DNA from: Congeria kusceri
Taxonomy: Eukaryota > Mollusca > Bivalvia > Myida > Dreissenidae
Length of the DNA stretch: 64,000 nucleotides
NCBI GenBank assembly: GCA_027627225.1
Contig: CM051030.1
Coordinates: 2,710,001-2,774,000, forward strand
Reading direction: 5' to 3'
Shown: in pieces, positions 52,140 through 62,600 of the stretch
Position numbering within the stretch: position 1 is the stretch's first letter
Layout of the letters: every line of letters begins with the position of its first letter
Program-made: the position numbers and the translations under genes
Notes under the pieces: generated by a model
What the model saw: the letters and a program-made list of their open reading frames with translations, nothing else
Told to the model about the DNA's origin: nothing
Database searches by the model: none

Positions 52140-52778
52140 CATATGTTTTATAGGGGGAAATCTTGCTTCTCATCTACAAACTCAAGACTCAAAAACACAG
52201 GCGACAATCACCACGTATCATTGATGAGGGTGGAGATTTTCAAACCGAATAACCACCATCTACCATCGGATGCGTACGTGTCAAACCTACAGTGGCCCGC
52301 AGAACACAGGCAGATACATCAATTACTGAGTCCAAACCAAACCATTTTACCAAACATCGGATGATCCTGTGTGCAATCACACCAACACTGGCCCGCAGGA
52401 CACAGGCGGATACATCGATTACTGAGTCCAAACAAAACCATTTTTACCAAACATCAGATGCGCATGTGTCAAATCACACCTTCAGTGGCTTGCATAACAC
52501 GTTGCTCTAAGGACACTAATGAATATAAGGCCGTTGTAGACAACGATACTTTATTACTGAGTCAAAACATAACTATTTTTACCAAACACCGATGGCTCCG
52601 ATGTGAAACCATACCTATACCTAATGGTGGCTCTATGGTTAATTTCGTCCTAGCAGAAATAAATAACAATGGAACAGTCAGAAAATCTGACTCAGCAAAT
52701 ACATACTTTAAGCTAGAGACGGTCAATTAAAGCAACCAAATGCTGCAAAACATTTTGTCAAACGCGTATAACTACCTT
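52140..52778 (+). pseudogene. R4 tail exon remnant with expanded internal unit
   Basis: The start (cttctcatctacaaactcaa to cacgtatcattgatgagggt) matches the R3 tail exon start at 42510-42580. Frameshifts and stops follow. The YQTPGxP-type DNA unit is expanded to several copies. It ends at 52778, where a MITE begins, before any ITAM-coding sequence. Confidence 0.72.
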
Positions 52779-53179
52779 AGGCCATACAAATTTGATTCTA
52801 TATTTAGCGTCCTCTAGAGTTTTCGAAACCTACCAACCAGGCAGGAAAAACAAACAACAACTCGAGAAATACCATATTGTTTTCACCACTTATTCATGGC
52901 AGTGGTACAATCTAAAGCAAATGTTTACTTGCAAACGTTAAAGATCATCTTCATATTGGGAACCTACTGTAATACAGTATTTTAAATGTGTAAATTGACT
53001 GATTGCATGCTATGTTTTACAAATATTGGTACAGACACCTTTTTTTCGTTTTCTTCTATATTTTAATACGCTTTTCGACTCGATTTTACATTGTCAAAAC
53101 TGATGTTTTGTTTCGTTCAGGCGTCCGAAAACCTACCAGCCTGAGGACGCTAAACATAGAATCAAATTGGTATGACCTT
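52779..53179 (+). mobile_element. MITE with aggccatac ends, copy 3
   Basis: The ends aggccatacaaatttgattc and gaatcaaattggtatgacct are near-perfect inverted repeats of ~35 bases. TTA flanks both sides. It truncates the R4 tail exon. Confidence 0.75.
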
Positions 53180-54307
53180 ATTTTAAAGAAACCAGCTATA
53201 AAAAAAAATGTGTAAATGTTTAGTATTTTAACTTTGGTATGCTATTTGCAATTATTCAGTGAAGGCATGTTTAGAATAATGAATATGTACAAGATAATAT
53301 ATTAGGATCAAACTCTTTAATGTACCAAATGAAATTATTGAATAATAACGTTTTGTCTCCATTTTGAAGAAACTTTTTTTTTCTGGAATTGTGAGTAAGT
53401 AAGCTATTTGAAATAGAAAATAAAGTAAATTCTTGTATGTATGATGATGCCAAATTTACGAAAAAAATAGAGTATAAAACATTTTTAGGTAACTAACCAA
53501 AACCAAAGAAGTATCGATATATTAGGTCTTGAAATCAAACGATATACATTTGGGTGTAGTAAAAATACGGTAATTCCGAATAAAAACGGTCTTATAAATA
53601 ATCTAACCGTATCGTATAACACTTATACCACCTTTAAACTTACAGAAATCGAAACCAAAAGGTTTTTATTAGTAAAGAATCATGTGAGCCGAACATGCAA
53701 CGTGATAATGAATTAAATACCAGTTTTTAAGTTTGATTGACAATAAGAATAAAGATATATAAATTCAATAACATGTTACGTATTTTGATGTAAATAACAT
53801 TATGATGGAATGTATGGTGTAGTGTACATATTTAATGTGTTATTTTTTTGTGCTATAAAATTGTAACCTGCACATAAAGAAACTGATGCATGTATATATG
53901 TTGAAATAAAGGTTACAAACGGAAAAAATGATTCTATACAATCTTCGCGCATACGTCTGCAATCTTTTGTTAAGTGCAATCAATACTTTATTGCAAATAT
54001 GAGAATCGTAAATATAGAACGCCACATTTTACTTTATGTTTTAATAGAACGTTCCAACAGAACTAACCGAGCCAGAGCTCTACTTGACCAACACTGGCAC
54101 GTGCTCCTGGCAATTAAACACATTCTAAATTGAGTGATAGTCAAACTCAGTCATACTGCAAATGCATTCAAAATCAATCATTTTAATATTGGCCTCATTA
54201 TCCTAAAAATCAATAAATAAACACGTTTCAAATATAAATTATACAAGAAACTCCAGACGTGTTTACAGGATAGAATCTTGATTATCATTATACGGTCCTT
54301 TATTTAA

Positions 54308-54691
54308 AGTGTGTACGTACGATCTTTCAACAGATATAGTGTCATAAATACAATTAACAAAATTAAGTTAATTAACATGTAGTTCTATTTAAAATAAAAT
54401 AAAAGTTACAAACATACCTTTTAAAAGCACAATAAGCTAGTTTTTAATCACCACATAGTTTTCGTCTGTACAAACGGAAGCGCAAATACATGTATATACG
54501 TTGACTTGACAGTTGGTTTAGGTTACACAACACTAAAAAACGATGCAAAAGTCGACACTAGTACTTATTGATTTAATTGATATTGAAGTTTCTATCGTCG
54601 TTTTTGTTTTGTTTTCCTGTTTGCTTCGAAGTTTTATTGTCAATTTCATCAGTTCATTCTGAAAATAATTGATATGAAAGATCGTCACACT
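54308..54691 (-). mobile_element. MITE with AGTGT ends and TTAA duplication, copy 3
   Basis: The ends agtgtgtacgtacgatcttt and gaaagatcgtcacact are inverted repeats, flanked by TTAA at 54304-54307 and 54692-54695. It is the SD1 counterpart of 35737-36128. Confidence 0.7.
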
Positions 54692-55154
54692 TTAAGATAA
54701 GTAACCGATTGACAATAAAACGCAACACAGTACGCGCAACACAAAATAAACACAAAACTTACTAAAGCTGGTGTCACAATCTTGGAACGGTCAATGAAAT
54801 CAAACGGCACAAACCGCCAGAGCAGACAAACCTTAGACCCCTGTATCTAAGGATTGTTCCCATGAAAAAAGTTGCCAGTATATCTTCCAATGAAAAAAGT
54901 TGCCCGTAAATCTTCAAAAACTTGGTGTGAAAGCACTATAAATTATCATTGTATTAAACTAATATTAGCCTTATACATAAAAAAATAGTGTTACTCGAAT
55001 TTCAGCTCCAATTCAAATATTACCTGAGAACATTGTTAAATTATTAAGATATAAGCTGATACTAAACTCGTAAAATGTTTCACCATTACAGCTAAAACGA
55101 ACATTTTTACATCAGCTTTCACTGAACATACACGTTAGTCCGTAATGTCTCGGC

Positions 55155-55718
55155 AGGCATTAATTCTTAGTTACATGATTACTCGTAGTGTTTATCTTTC
55201 TTCACTGACATTAAGCAGTTTACATACATGTAATTTTAATTTGCCGTTTCATGATGATTTAAAATATGTACCTGTCTCATAATGTAAGTTTTTACAGTAA
55301 GGATTCTGCTGATTAAACGGAACCGTATAAAAATTAAATGCAATGGCAGAAACCATTAGTATATACTTAAATGATAGGTTTGCCTGTTTAAAAAAGCCTG
55401 AAGATTGTAAAACATCACATTATACTATGCGGAAAGTAAAGCAGTATTTGCATTACGAAATACACCGGTTAGCATATATACGTTGCCCACTGAAGATTTT
55501 AATACCACAATCTTCAACAATTGAAGACCTACTACTGGCGACACTACAAACAAAACTTCCTTGTTTAAACGTTTCTCATTTCATTTCAAATATACGGGTT
55601 TACTCGTAATCGCAGGTTAAGGAATTTAAACTAGCATGTAATTATATATTTAAAATGGCGATTTATGAACGAATATTTGTGTTCGGAATATGTATTTACT
55701 TATGCTTGATAACCGATG
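55155..55718 (+). repeat. Third, diverged copy of the R3 promoter and signal-exon module
   Basis: The segment resembles 37970-38760 (attcttagttac, tttatctttcttcactgac, the catcacattatactatgcNg unit, atacgggtttactcgtaatc). It ends with an intact signal exon at 55655-55718. No stalk or lectin exon follows before the next module at 57546. Confidence 0.7.
55655..55718 (+). CDS. Orphan signal-peptide exon
   Basis: The exon encodes MAIYERIFVFGICIYLCLIT then D, and ends accgatg|gtaagt in phase 1. It is intact, but no partner exon is recognised downstream within 1.8 kb. It might splice to the stalk exon 59256-59546 or to R5 exons; this is speculation. Confidence 0.5.
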
Positions 55719-56574
55719 GTAAGTTATTATATATTTATATGCTTTTAAACATACAATTGTTGTTCTTTTAGTTATTGGGACTACATAATACATAAAACGA
55801 AAACTAAATAGCTATAATAGCATTTACAAACAGAGGAAATAAGTTAAAGTATTCAAAGCTAACGTATTTTATATTAAATTACGACGTACGGAGTACATAC
55901 AATACGCATATTACTCGACATATATGTTTGAGAGAGAGCCATTATATACCGGATATATTCTTCATTTGTTTAAGAGAAATAAGAAATACACAATATATAT
56001 AAATATTTGTTTGTCTTACTGATTTTCATCAGATTTATAGCGCCTCGAATTTGTGAGTGTGTGTTTATTATAATTTCAAAATTCATTCTGCCAAGAACAG
56101 TTGTGTTTATTATTTCAGTTTATTGTTCATTTTATGTTCCCTGGGTGTAATGGGTCTATGTTTCTTCTTGAGAGGCGTCTCGAGTTTCAGTTGTAATACC
56201 CCTTTTAACAATCTGGAGTTCTGGTGAGATATAAATATTCCTCAAAGAATCATGCCACTTTATCGCTTCGGACATATTTATTAGTCATAATATATTGCTC
56301 TTGAAAACAAATTCCACATAGTGTTAATTTCCTGTGTGTATCGATGAGCGCCTCGGATGCACGTGACCTTATTATTCCGCCAGTACTTTTTTCCCCATAC
56401 GCGTCTCGTAATTGGGAGTGTTTTATATGACAGCTTATCACATGATCATTCGTAAATCATGCTTCTTTTCCCTTCAGTTACATGTCTCGTGTGCGTGTGC
56501 GATCGTATTCAGTAAAATGACTTAAAGTGTAATATTTCAATAAAGCAACTCGATTTATTTGTGTTGTATAGTTA

Positions 56575-57010
56575 AACCTCGAAAACGAAGCTGTGTAAAG
56601 TGTCTTTATTCCTTCAGTTCAACGGCTGAAACTAGTGCTAGTAAATTGCAATACCTTTATTCCTCCAATTAAGCGGATACCTTTATTCCTCCAATTAAGA
56701 TTATGTCTACAGTGTATTACCTTTATTACCTAAGTGAACGTCTCGAGCGAGGCTGTGGTATAATTTATACCTTCATTCCTCCGGTTAGGCGGCTCAAACG
56801 AGTATGTGTAAAGTTAAATTACTTTTGTTCCACCGGTTTAGCGGCTCAAGCGAGTATGTTTGTAAAGTGAAATACCTTTATTCTTCAGGTTAAGCAGCTC
56901 AAATGAGTATGTGTAAATACCTTTATTTCTTCTCAAGCGATGCTGTTTAACGTGGATTACTTTTATTCACCAAGTTAAGCGTCTCAAACGAGGCTGTGTG
57001 AATTTGTTGG
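56575..57010. repeat. ~60-bp tandem repeats
   Basis: Degenerate units follow gcggctcaaacgagtatgtg then taaagt, and tacctttattcctccaNtta. About seven units are visible. No coding signal. Confidence 0.6.
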
Positions 57011-57049
57011 GTTCATTTCTCAAGGGTGGTTAATTTACTTTAATACCTT

Positions 57050-57540
57050 TATATATCGACCATTCGAAGAATAGGTGAGCTTTCCTACTATCCCCGGCGT
57101 CGGCGTCGGCGTACCCGTCTGAATTTGATTAAAGTTTTTATTCAAAAGTCTTGTAACTACATACGTTATTCACTGGAAAATTGAATATACCTTTGTAATC
57201 AACTCCATTGTCAGGGGCAACATTCCCCATAACTCTGTTATGTATTTTGACAGAGTAATGCCCCTTTGTCACTTAGATTTTCTTGTTAAAGTTTATATTC
57301 AAACGTTTTGTAACTTGAAAAGTACATAAGTTATTCACTTGAAACTTGTAACTTACCTTTGTCATCAACTCCATTATCAAGGACAATATTCTCTAAAACT
57401 ATGTTTTGTATTCTGACAGAGTAATGCCCCTTTTTTACATAGATTTTCTGGTTAGAGTTAATATTAAACAGTTTTGTATCTTCACAACTACATAAGTTAT
57501 TCACTTGAAACTTGGAACTAACCTTCGTCATCAACTCCAT
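57050..57540 (-). repeat. Inverted copy of the repeat found at 1-625
   Basis: The reverse complement carries gttgatgacgaaggttag, caagtttcaagtgaata, and the end block ggcgtcggcgtcggcgta with cttcgaatggtcg. It abuts the start of SD2 copy 2 at 57546. Confidence 0.7.
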
Positions 57541-58343
57541 TAGTCGAAACCATAAAATATCCGTCGTGCATTTACATTTGTATATAAAATCACACGGATT
57601 AATTTTTTCTTAGTTACTCGATTACTCGTATTGTTTATCTTACTTCACTGACAGGCAAGCAGATTACCTAAATGTAATTTTACTTTGCGGTTTAATGAAG
57701 ATTTTATTTTTGTACGTTTTTCATGATTAAAATTTGTTCAGTGAAGATTGTATTGATTAAACGGAAGCGTAGGTTGTTTTAACAATAAATGAAAATGTCA
57801 AATCATCAGTCTATACACTGTACTCAAACGATACGTTTGCCTGTTGACAAATTCCGTAACATTGTAAAACATCATATTGTACTAGAATGCCGAAACACCT
57901 TAACATTGTAAAACATTATATTAACGGCCCTCGTAGTATGAATAAATCCTGTAAGATAGTAAAACATCATATTCTACTATGCCGAAATTCCTTAACGTTG
58001 AAAACCTCATATTGTACTATGACGAAAAACCTTAACATGGTAAAATATCTTATTATATTATACTAAAATACTTGAACACTGTAAAATTCCTTCAGATTGT
58101 AAAACATCATATTTTACTATGCAGAAAGTGGAGCAGTTATTTGTATGATGAAATAATCCCAATAATAACCGAAATAAACATACCCCGGTATATACTGTGC
58201 CCAACAGGGACGTTCAGTCATGACAATCGTCAATTTGCCGACCTACTGCTTATGACACCGCAAACAACACTTTCAGGTTTTACATTTTAAATAAACGAGT
58301 TTACTCGTAATGGCAGTTTTAAGAATTTAAACTAGCATTTAAA

Positions 58344-58407
58344 ATGGCGATTTAAGAGCGAATATTTGTGTTTAGGATATGTATGTATTTATGTGTGATA
58401 ACCGAAG
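58344..58407 (+). pseudogene. Signal-peptide exon with premature stop
   Basis: The exon matches 38695-38758, but the fourth codon is TAA (58353-58355) in place of TAT. The splice donor ccgaag|gtaagt is kept. Confidence 0.8.
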
Positions 58408-59255
58408 GTAAGTTAGTTTATAGACCTCTATTTATATTTGTATAAAAGGAAATGTTGTTTCAGTCGTTGAGACTTCAAAATACAAGAAACAATACGTACG
58501 TCTTAGTTTTTATCATAGCTGATCACATGTTGTACATACTTGTATTTAACAAACAACCATCGATGATCAGATTTTGTGTTTGATAAACACACATGCCCCC
58601 GGTTGGTGCTAGATAGTCCATTTCTTACTCCAAATTAGGTCAAGGTCGAGGTCAAAGTGAGGTTGGGTGATATAGGCAGATTGGGAACGGTCATAAGTAA
58701 CAACTGTGTAAATATCCAAGTGTTGTAGTAAGCGGTGTTGGTGCTAGACGAAACGGTAAATCCTAGCTAACCAAGAAATGGCACTTTTGAATTATTAATA
58801 ATTAATAATTAGTTTGAATTATTATGTCCAAATTAGTTTAAGGTCAAGGTCAAAGTGAGTATGTAAGTATCCAAGTGTTGGTGCTAGACGACACGGTAAA
58901 ATCTAGTTAACCAAAAAACAGCCCGTTTCAATTATTCTTACTGCAAATAAATCAAGGTCAAGGCCAAAGTGAGGTTGGGTGATATGTGTGGATAAGGAAC
59001 GGTCATAAGTAAACACTGTGAAAGTACCCAAGTGTTGTAGTAAGCAGTGTTGGTTCTAGACGAAACAGTAAAATCTAGTTAACCCGGAAATGGCACTTTT
59101 TAATAATTATAAGTCCAAATAAGGTCAAGGTCACAGTAAGGTTGGTGATATGGCTGGATTGGGGATGGTCATAAGCAACAAACAAGATTAAGCATGCTAA
59201 TATTATTGAACAAGATATTGTATCATTATATTAAGCTTTTCGCTTATAAATCTAG

Positions 59256-59546
59256 CACAAGCCAAAACTTCTACAACTACCTCGCCTAAAACAAGTTCAG
59301 TGAGGTCAACGGTGAGGCCATCCACATCCACAACAACGAATCAGACGACACTACCGTTGACCACAAAACCTGGGACAACCAAAACAAACACTTCGCTTTT
59401 ACCAGTCATTACACAGCCGCAAACGACCACATCAACTTCCTCTCTCCCCCCTACAACAACCTCATCCAAAGAGCCAACAACTAAATCTTCGACAACTGGC
59501 ACAACAAGCTCTCAACCTGACGCTGCGTTCGAAGATTCTTTACAAG
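59256..59546 (+). pseudogene. Orphan Thr/Ser/Pro stalk exon
   Basis: A 97-codon, phase 1 to 1 exon, colinear with the R3 stalk and seven codons longer through an insertion around SLLPVIT. It is open and ends QPDAAFEDSLQG at caag|gtgaga. It lies between a stopped signal exon and the R5 start, with no membrane exon, so it is probably non-functional. Confidence 0.6.
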
Positions 59547-59672
59547 GTGAGAAAAAAAAAGTTATTTAATTAAAAGTGTTTTTTCTAAACTGGACCGCAA
59601 TTAATGTTTCTCATTTTAAATATACGAGTTTACTCGTAATGGCAGTTTTAAGAATTTAAACTAGCATTTAAA

Positions 59673-62600
59673 ATGTCGATTTATGAGCGAATATTTGTGT
59701 TCAGGATATGCATGTATTTATGTGTGATAACCGAAGGTAAGTTAGTTTATACGTATAAACGTCTTATAACGTCATATGATGTAAACCATCGAATTTACAC
59801 GACTTTGTATTGAACGCCAAAACTGCCTTTTGTTGAGAGAAATTGATATGCTTGGTTGGTTGGCATTTGGTTGAGTCAAGCTGGCATTAGGTTGAGTAAG
59901 ATTGAGTCATTATGTTGAGTCGTGACGACATAAGGTTGAGTCAAAGTGGCATTATGTTGGGTCAAACGGGCATAAGGTGGAGTCAAAATAGCATACAGTT
60001 GAGTTTAGTTGGCATTCGGTTGAGTCAATTTGACATTAGGTTGAGTCAATTTTACATTATATTTGGTCAAATTGGCATAATGTTGGTTGACAATGGCATT
60101 ATGTTTAGTCAAGATGGCATTAGTTTGAGTCAAATTGGCATTATGTTGGGTCAAGTTTACATAAAATTGAGTCTATTTGGCATAAGGTTGAGTCAAGTTG
60201 GCATTTTGTTGGGTCAAAAAGCAACTTGGTTGAGTCAAGTTGGCATAATGTTCGGTAAAGTTGACATTAGGTTGAGTCAAGTTAACACTAGATTGAGTCA
60301 TATTGTCCTCATGCTGGGTCAAGTTATCATTAGGTTGAGTCATGTTTTCTTCAAATACACAAATGGACATTTTGACCCAACAACATATTTCGTTGACGAA
60401 ACATGATTACGGCATTACCAATTAGAATGATGTCTCAAGCGATTGATTAGTTTTAAGCACTAAATAACTTATGGTTATAACTTCAGAAAATAGGTTGTGA
60501 ATGAACGTTTCTCTTTAACAACAAAACGTAATGACTAAAGAACCCAACAACATGTTACAAGAACTTAAAATAATGAAAAAACAAACTCAATGGTACATTA
60601 GTTTAGCTTAACAACTTTGCGGGTCCATACAACACTTAAAAATATCGACTGAACAAAATGAACGAGGGACAAAACATTATTTCATGATAAGTGAATATAA
60701 TGCTTATGAAACACAACAACAAATAACGTGAACTGAAGACAATTGCTTTACCACTGGCCAGTTTGTTATATGAACCGAACATAAGGACCACATCACTCAA
60801 CAGTGCATCATATTGACCAAAGGTTTTATTACCGGAACGCAAGATTAAAATACACTGACTTGACATAAAGTAAATACCACTCAACATATCACACGTTTGG
60901 CTTAACATAATGCCAACTTGACTCAATCCAATGTCAATTTGACACAGCATAATGACAACTCGACTCAACCAAATGGTTTTTTTATCCAACAAAACGCCAA
61001 CTTTACTCAACCTAATGGCATCTTTACTCAACTTTATGCCGAATAGACTCAATCCTATGTCAACTGGACCCAACATTATTCCAATTTGACTCAACTTAAT
61101 GCCATAGTGACTAAACATAATGCCATCTTGACTCAACACAATGCTAACTTGACTCTACCTAATACAAACTTGACTCAACATAATGAAAACTGGACTCAAC
61201 CTAAAGCAAACTTGGTCCAACATTATGCCAACTTGACTAAAAATAATGCCAGTTTGACCCAACCAAATGCCAACTAACCAAACATATCAGTTTCTCTCAA
61301 TAAAAGGCAGTTTTGGCGTTCCATAACTTTGTTATATATAGTTTGACTTGTTAAATAGTCGCATGATTCGCTGTACAATAGAGTTGTTTCGTTGTTTTTT
61401 TTAATTTAGCGCTATATTTGTAGTTGCATATTGTACACTTGCACTGGGTTCACAAACTGCAGATTCGCACTAGTATTTTTTTATTTGGGGACTACACAAT
61501 TTGTTTAGTTGTTTATGCGTATCAATAACATAATCAATGTGTTTAATTAAATGAGGACAACAATAAAAACAGTCTCAAAAACGTGAGTTTTTTTCTTGAA
61601 CAATCGAAATCTCGGAACGCTTTCAGTTTTAATATTGTATTAGGTGTGTATGTACGATCTTGTCAACTATTTTCAAAATAAGCTGATGAAAGTATCTATA
61701 TAACTTGAAAGCAAAAAAATAAAACATATAAACATGACGAAGGAAACACTAAAATATCAAATAAATAAACGGTTGTTTTAATTTATGTCACTATGTCTGT
61801 TTTAAGATCGTACAGACCCTCTTTAGAATCTTGGTCAAGCGACAAGTAATTATGCATTAGCTGGGTTTACGGTATCGATGGTTCAAGCGCTTCCCATAGA
61901 TGACGGAATCATGACATTACGGTCAGTCATGTCTCAGTTACTTTATACATATATCCCCGCTAAAAACAAAAAAAAAATAGATGCATAGTTTTGTCATGAT
62001 TATTAAGATAGCAACTGGTATATCATGGATTCTATAAATACTAGTTAGATAATATTAAGAAACGTTCGGTTTGTATGCTTGTTAACAAAAAAAACCAATT
62101 GTTCCAGGTACCGGTTCAATACAGTCTCTACATACAAATGTGTCTGGAAGCATGTTCTATATTGTAGGAGCGGAATATTACATTTCCTCGAACAACAGAA
62201 CATGGGATAATGCTACAAGTGACTGTGAGCTGGCACGACCAGAATATATATACAATCAACAAGGGGGAACTGAGCTCAATAAAATTATCGATATTAACGA
62301 AACTATTCCTGAAAACGGAGTTTGGATTGGATATGTCAAAGCATTTACAGAGTTTGAGTTTCAAGGTATATCAGTTCTTAACTAATGTTTGTTTCACTCT
62401 TATTTCAGACACGTGTATTCTAAAAATTGTATTCTTGCTTTTCCACTTATTTATTAAATACCTCTAACAAACATCGACGTGTAACTTCCTAAAACTATAT
62501 TTTTTACCGACATTATGCGGATGCGCCGTACCATGTTTACCATTCAAACTTACAAAATGTATTTATGAAAATCTCAAGGACCACAATCTATGTATGTAAA

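Larger units (their letters stand above)
46510..52778 (+). pseudogene. R4: broken receptor gene of the cluster
   Basis: Remnants in family order are: CTLD N-half 46510-46736 with two in-frame stops; second CTLD-like N-half 50655-50834 (open, phase 1 to 1); Thr/Ser stalk 51311-51436 (open, phase 1 to 1); a membrane exon that begins GSTSVTAS at 51682 then runs into SINE-like DNA; and a degraded tail 52140-52778 cut off by a MITE before the ITAM region. No WSC exon or second CTLD C-half was found. Loss of the membrane span and of the ITAM, plus stops, support a pseudogene. Two still-open exons could be a recent loss or parts of an alternative transcript. No restored sequence is proposed. Confidence 0.72.
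52315..55155 (+). repeat. Segmental duplication SD1, copy 2
   Basis: This is the partner of 33470-36590. Because R4 sequence continues upstream of 52315 only here, this copy is probably the source. Confidence 0.85.
57546..59609 (+). repeat. Segmental duplication SD2, copy 2: orphan signal and stalk module
   Basis: This is the partner of 37920-39932. It has a signal exon with a stop and an intact stalk exon, but no membrane or tail exon; R5 begins immediately after. Confidence 0.88.

Noticed and set aside
59912..61277. Long frames of GIRLSQ-type and NLTQ-type repeats
   Set aside because: By-product of 24-bp repeats in the foldback arms.
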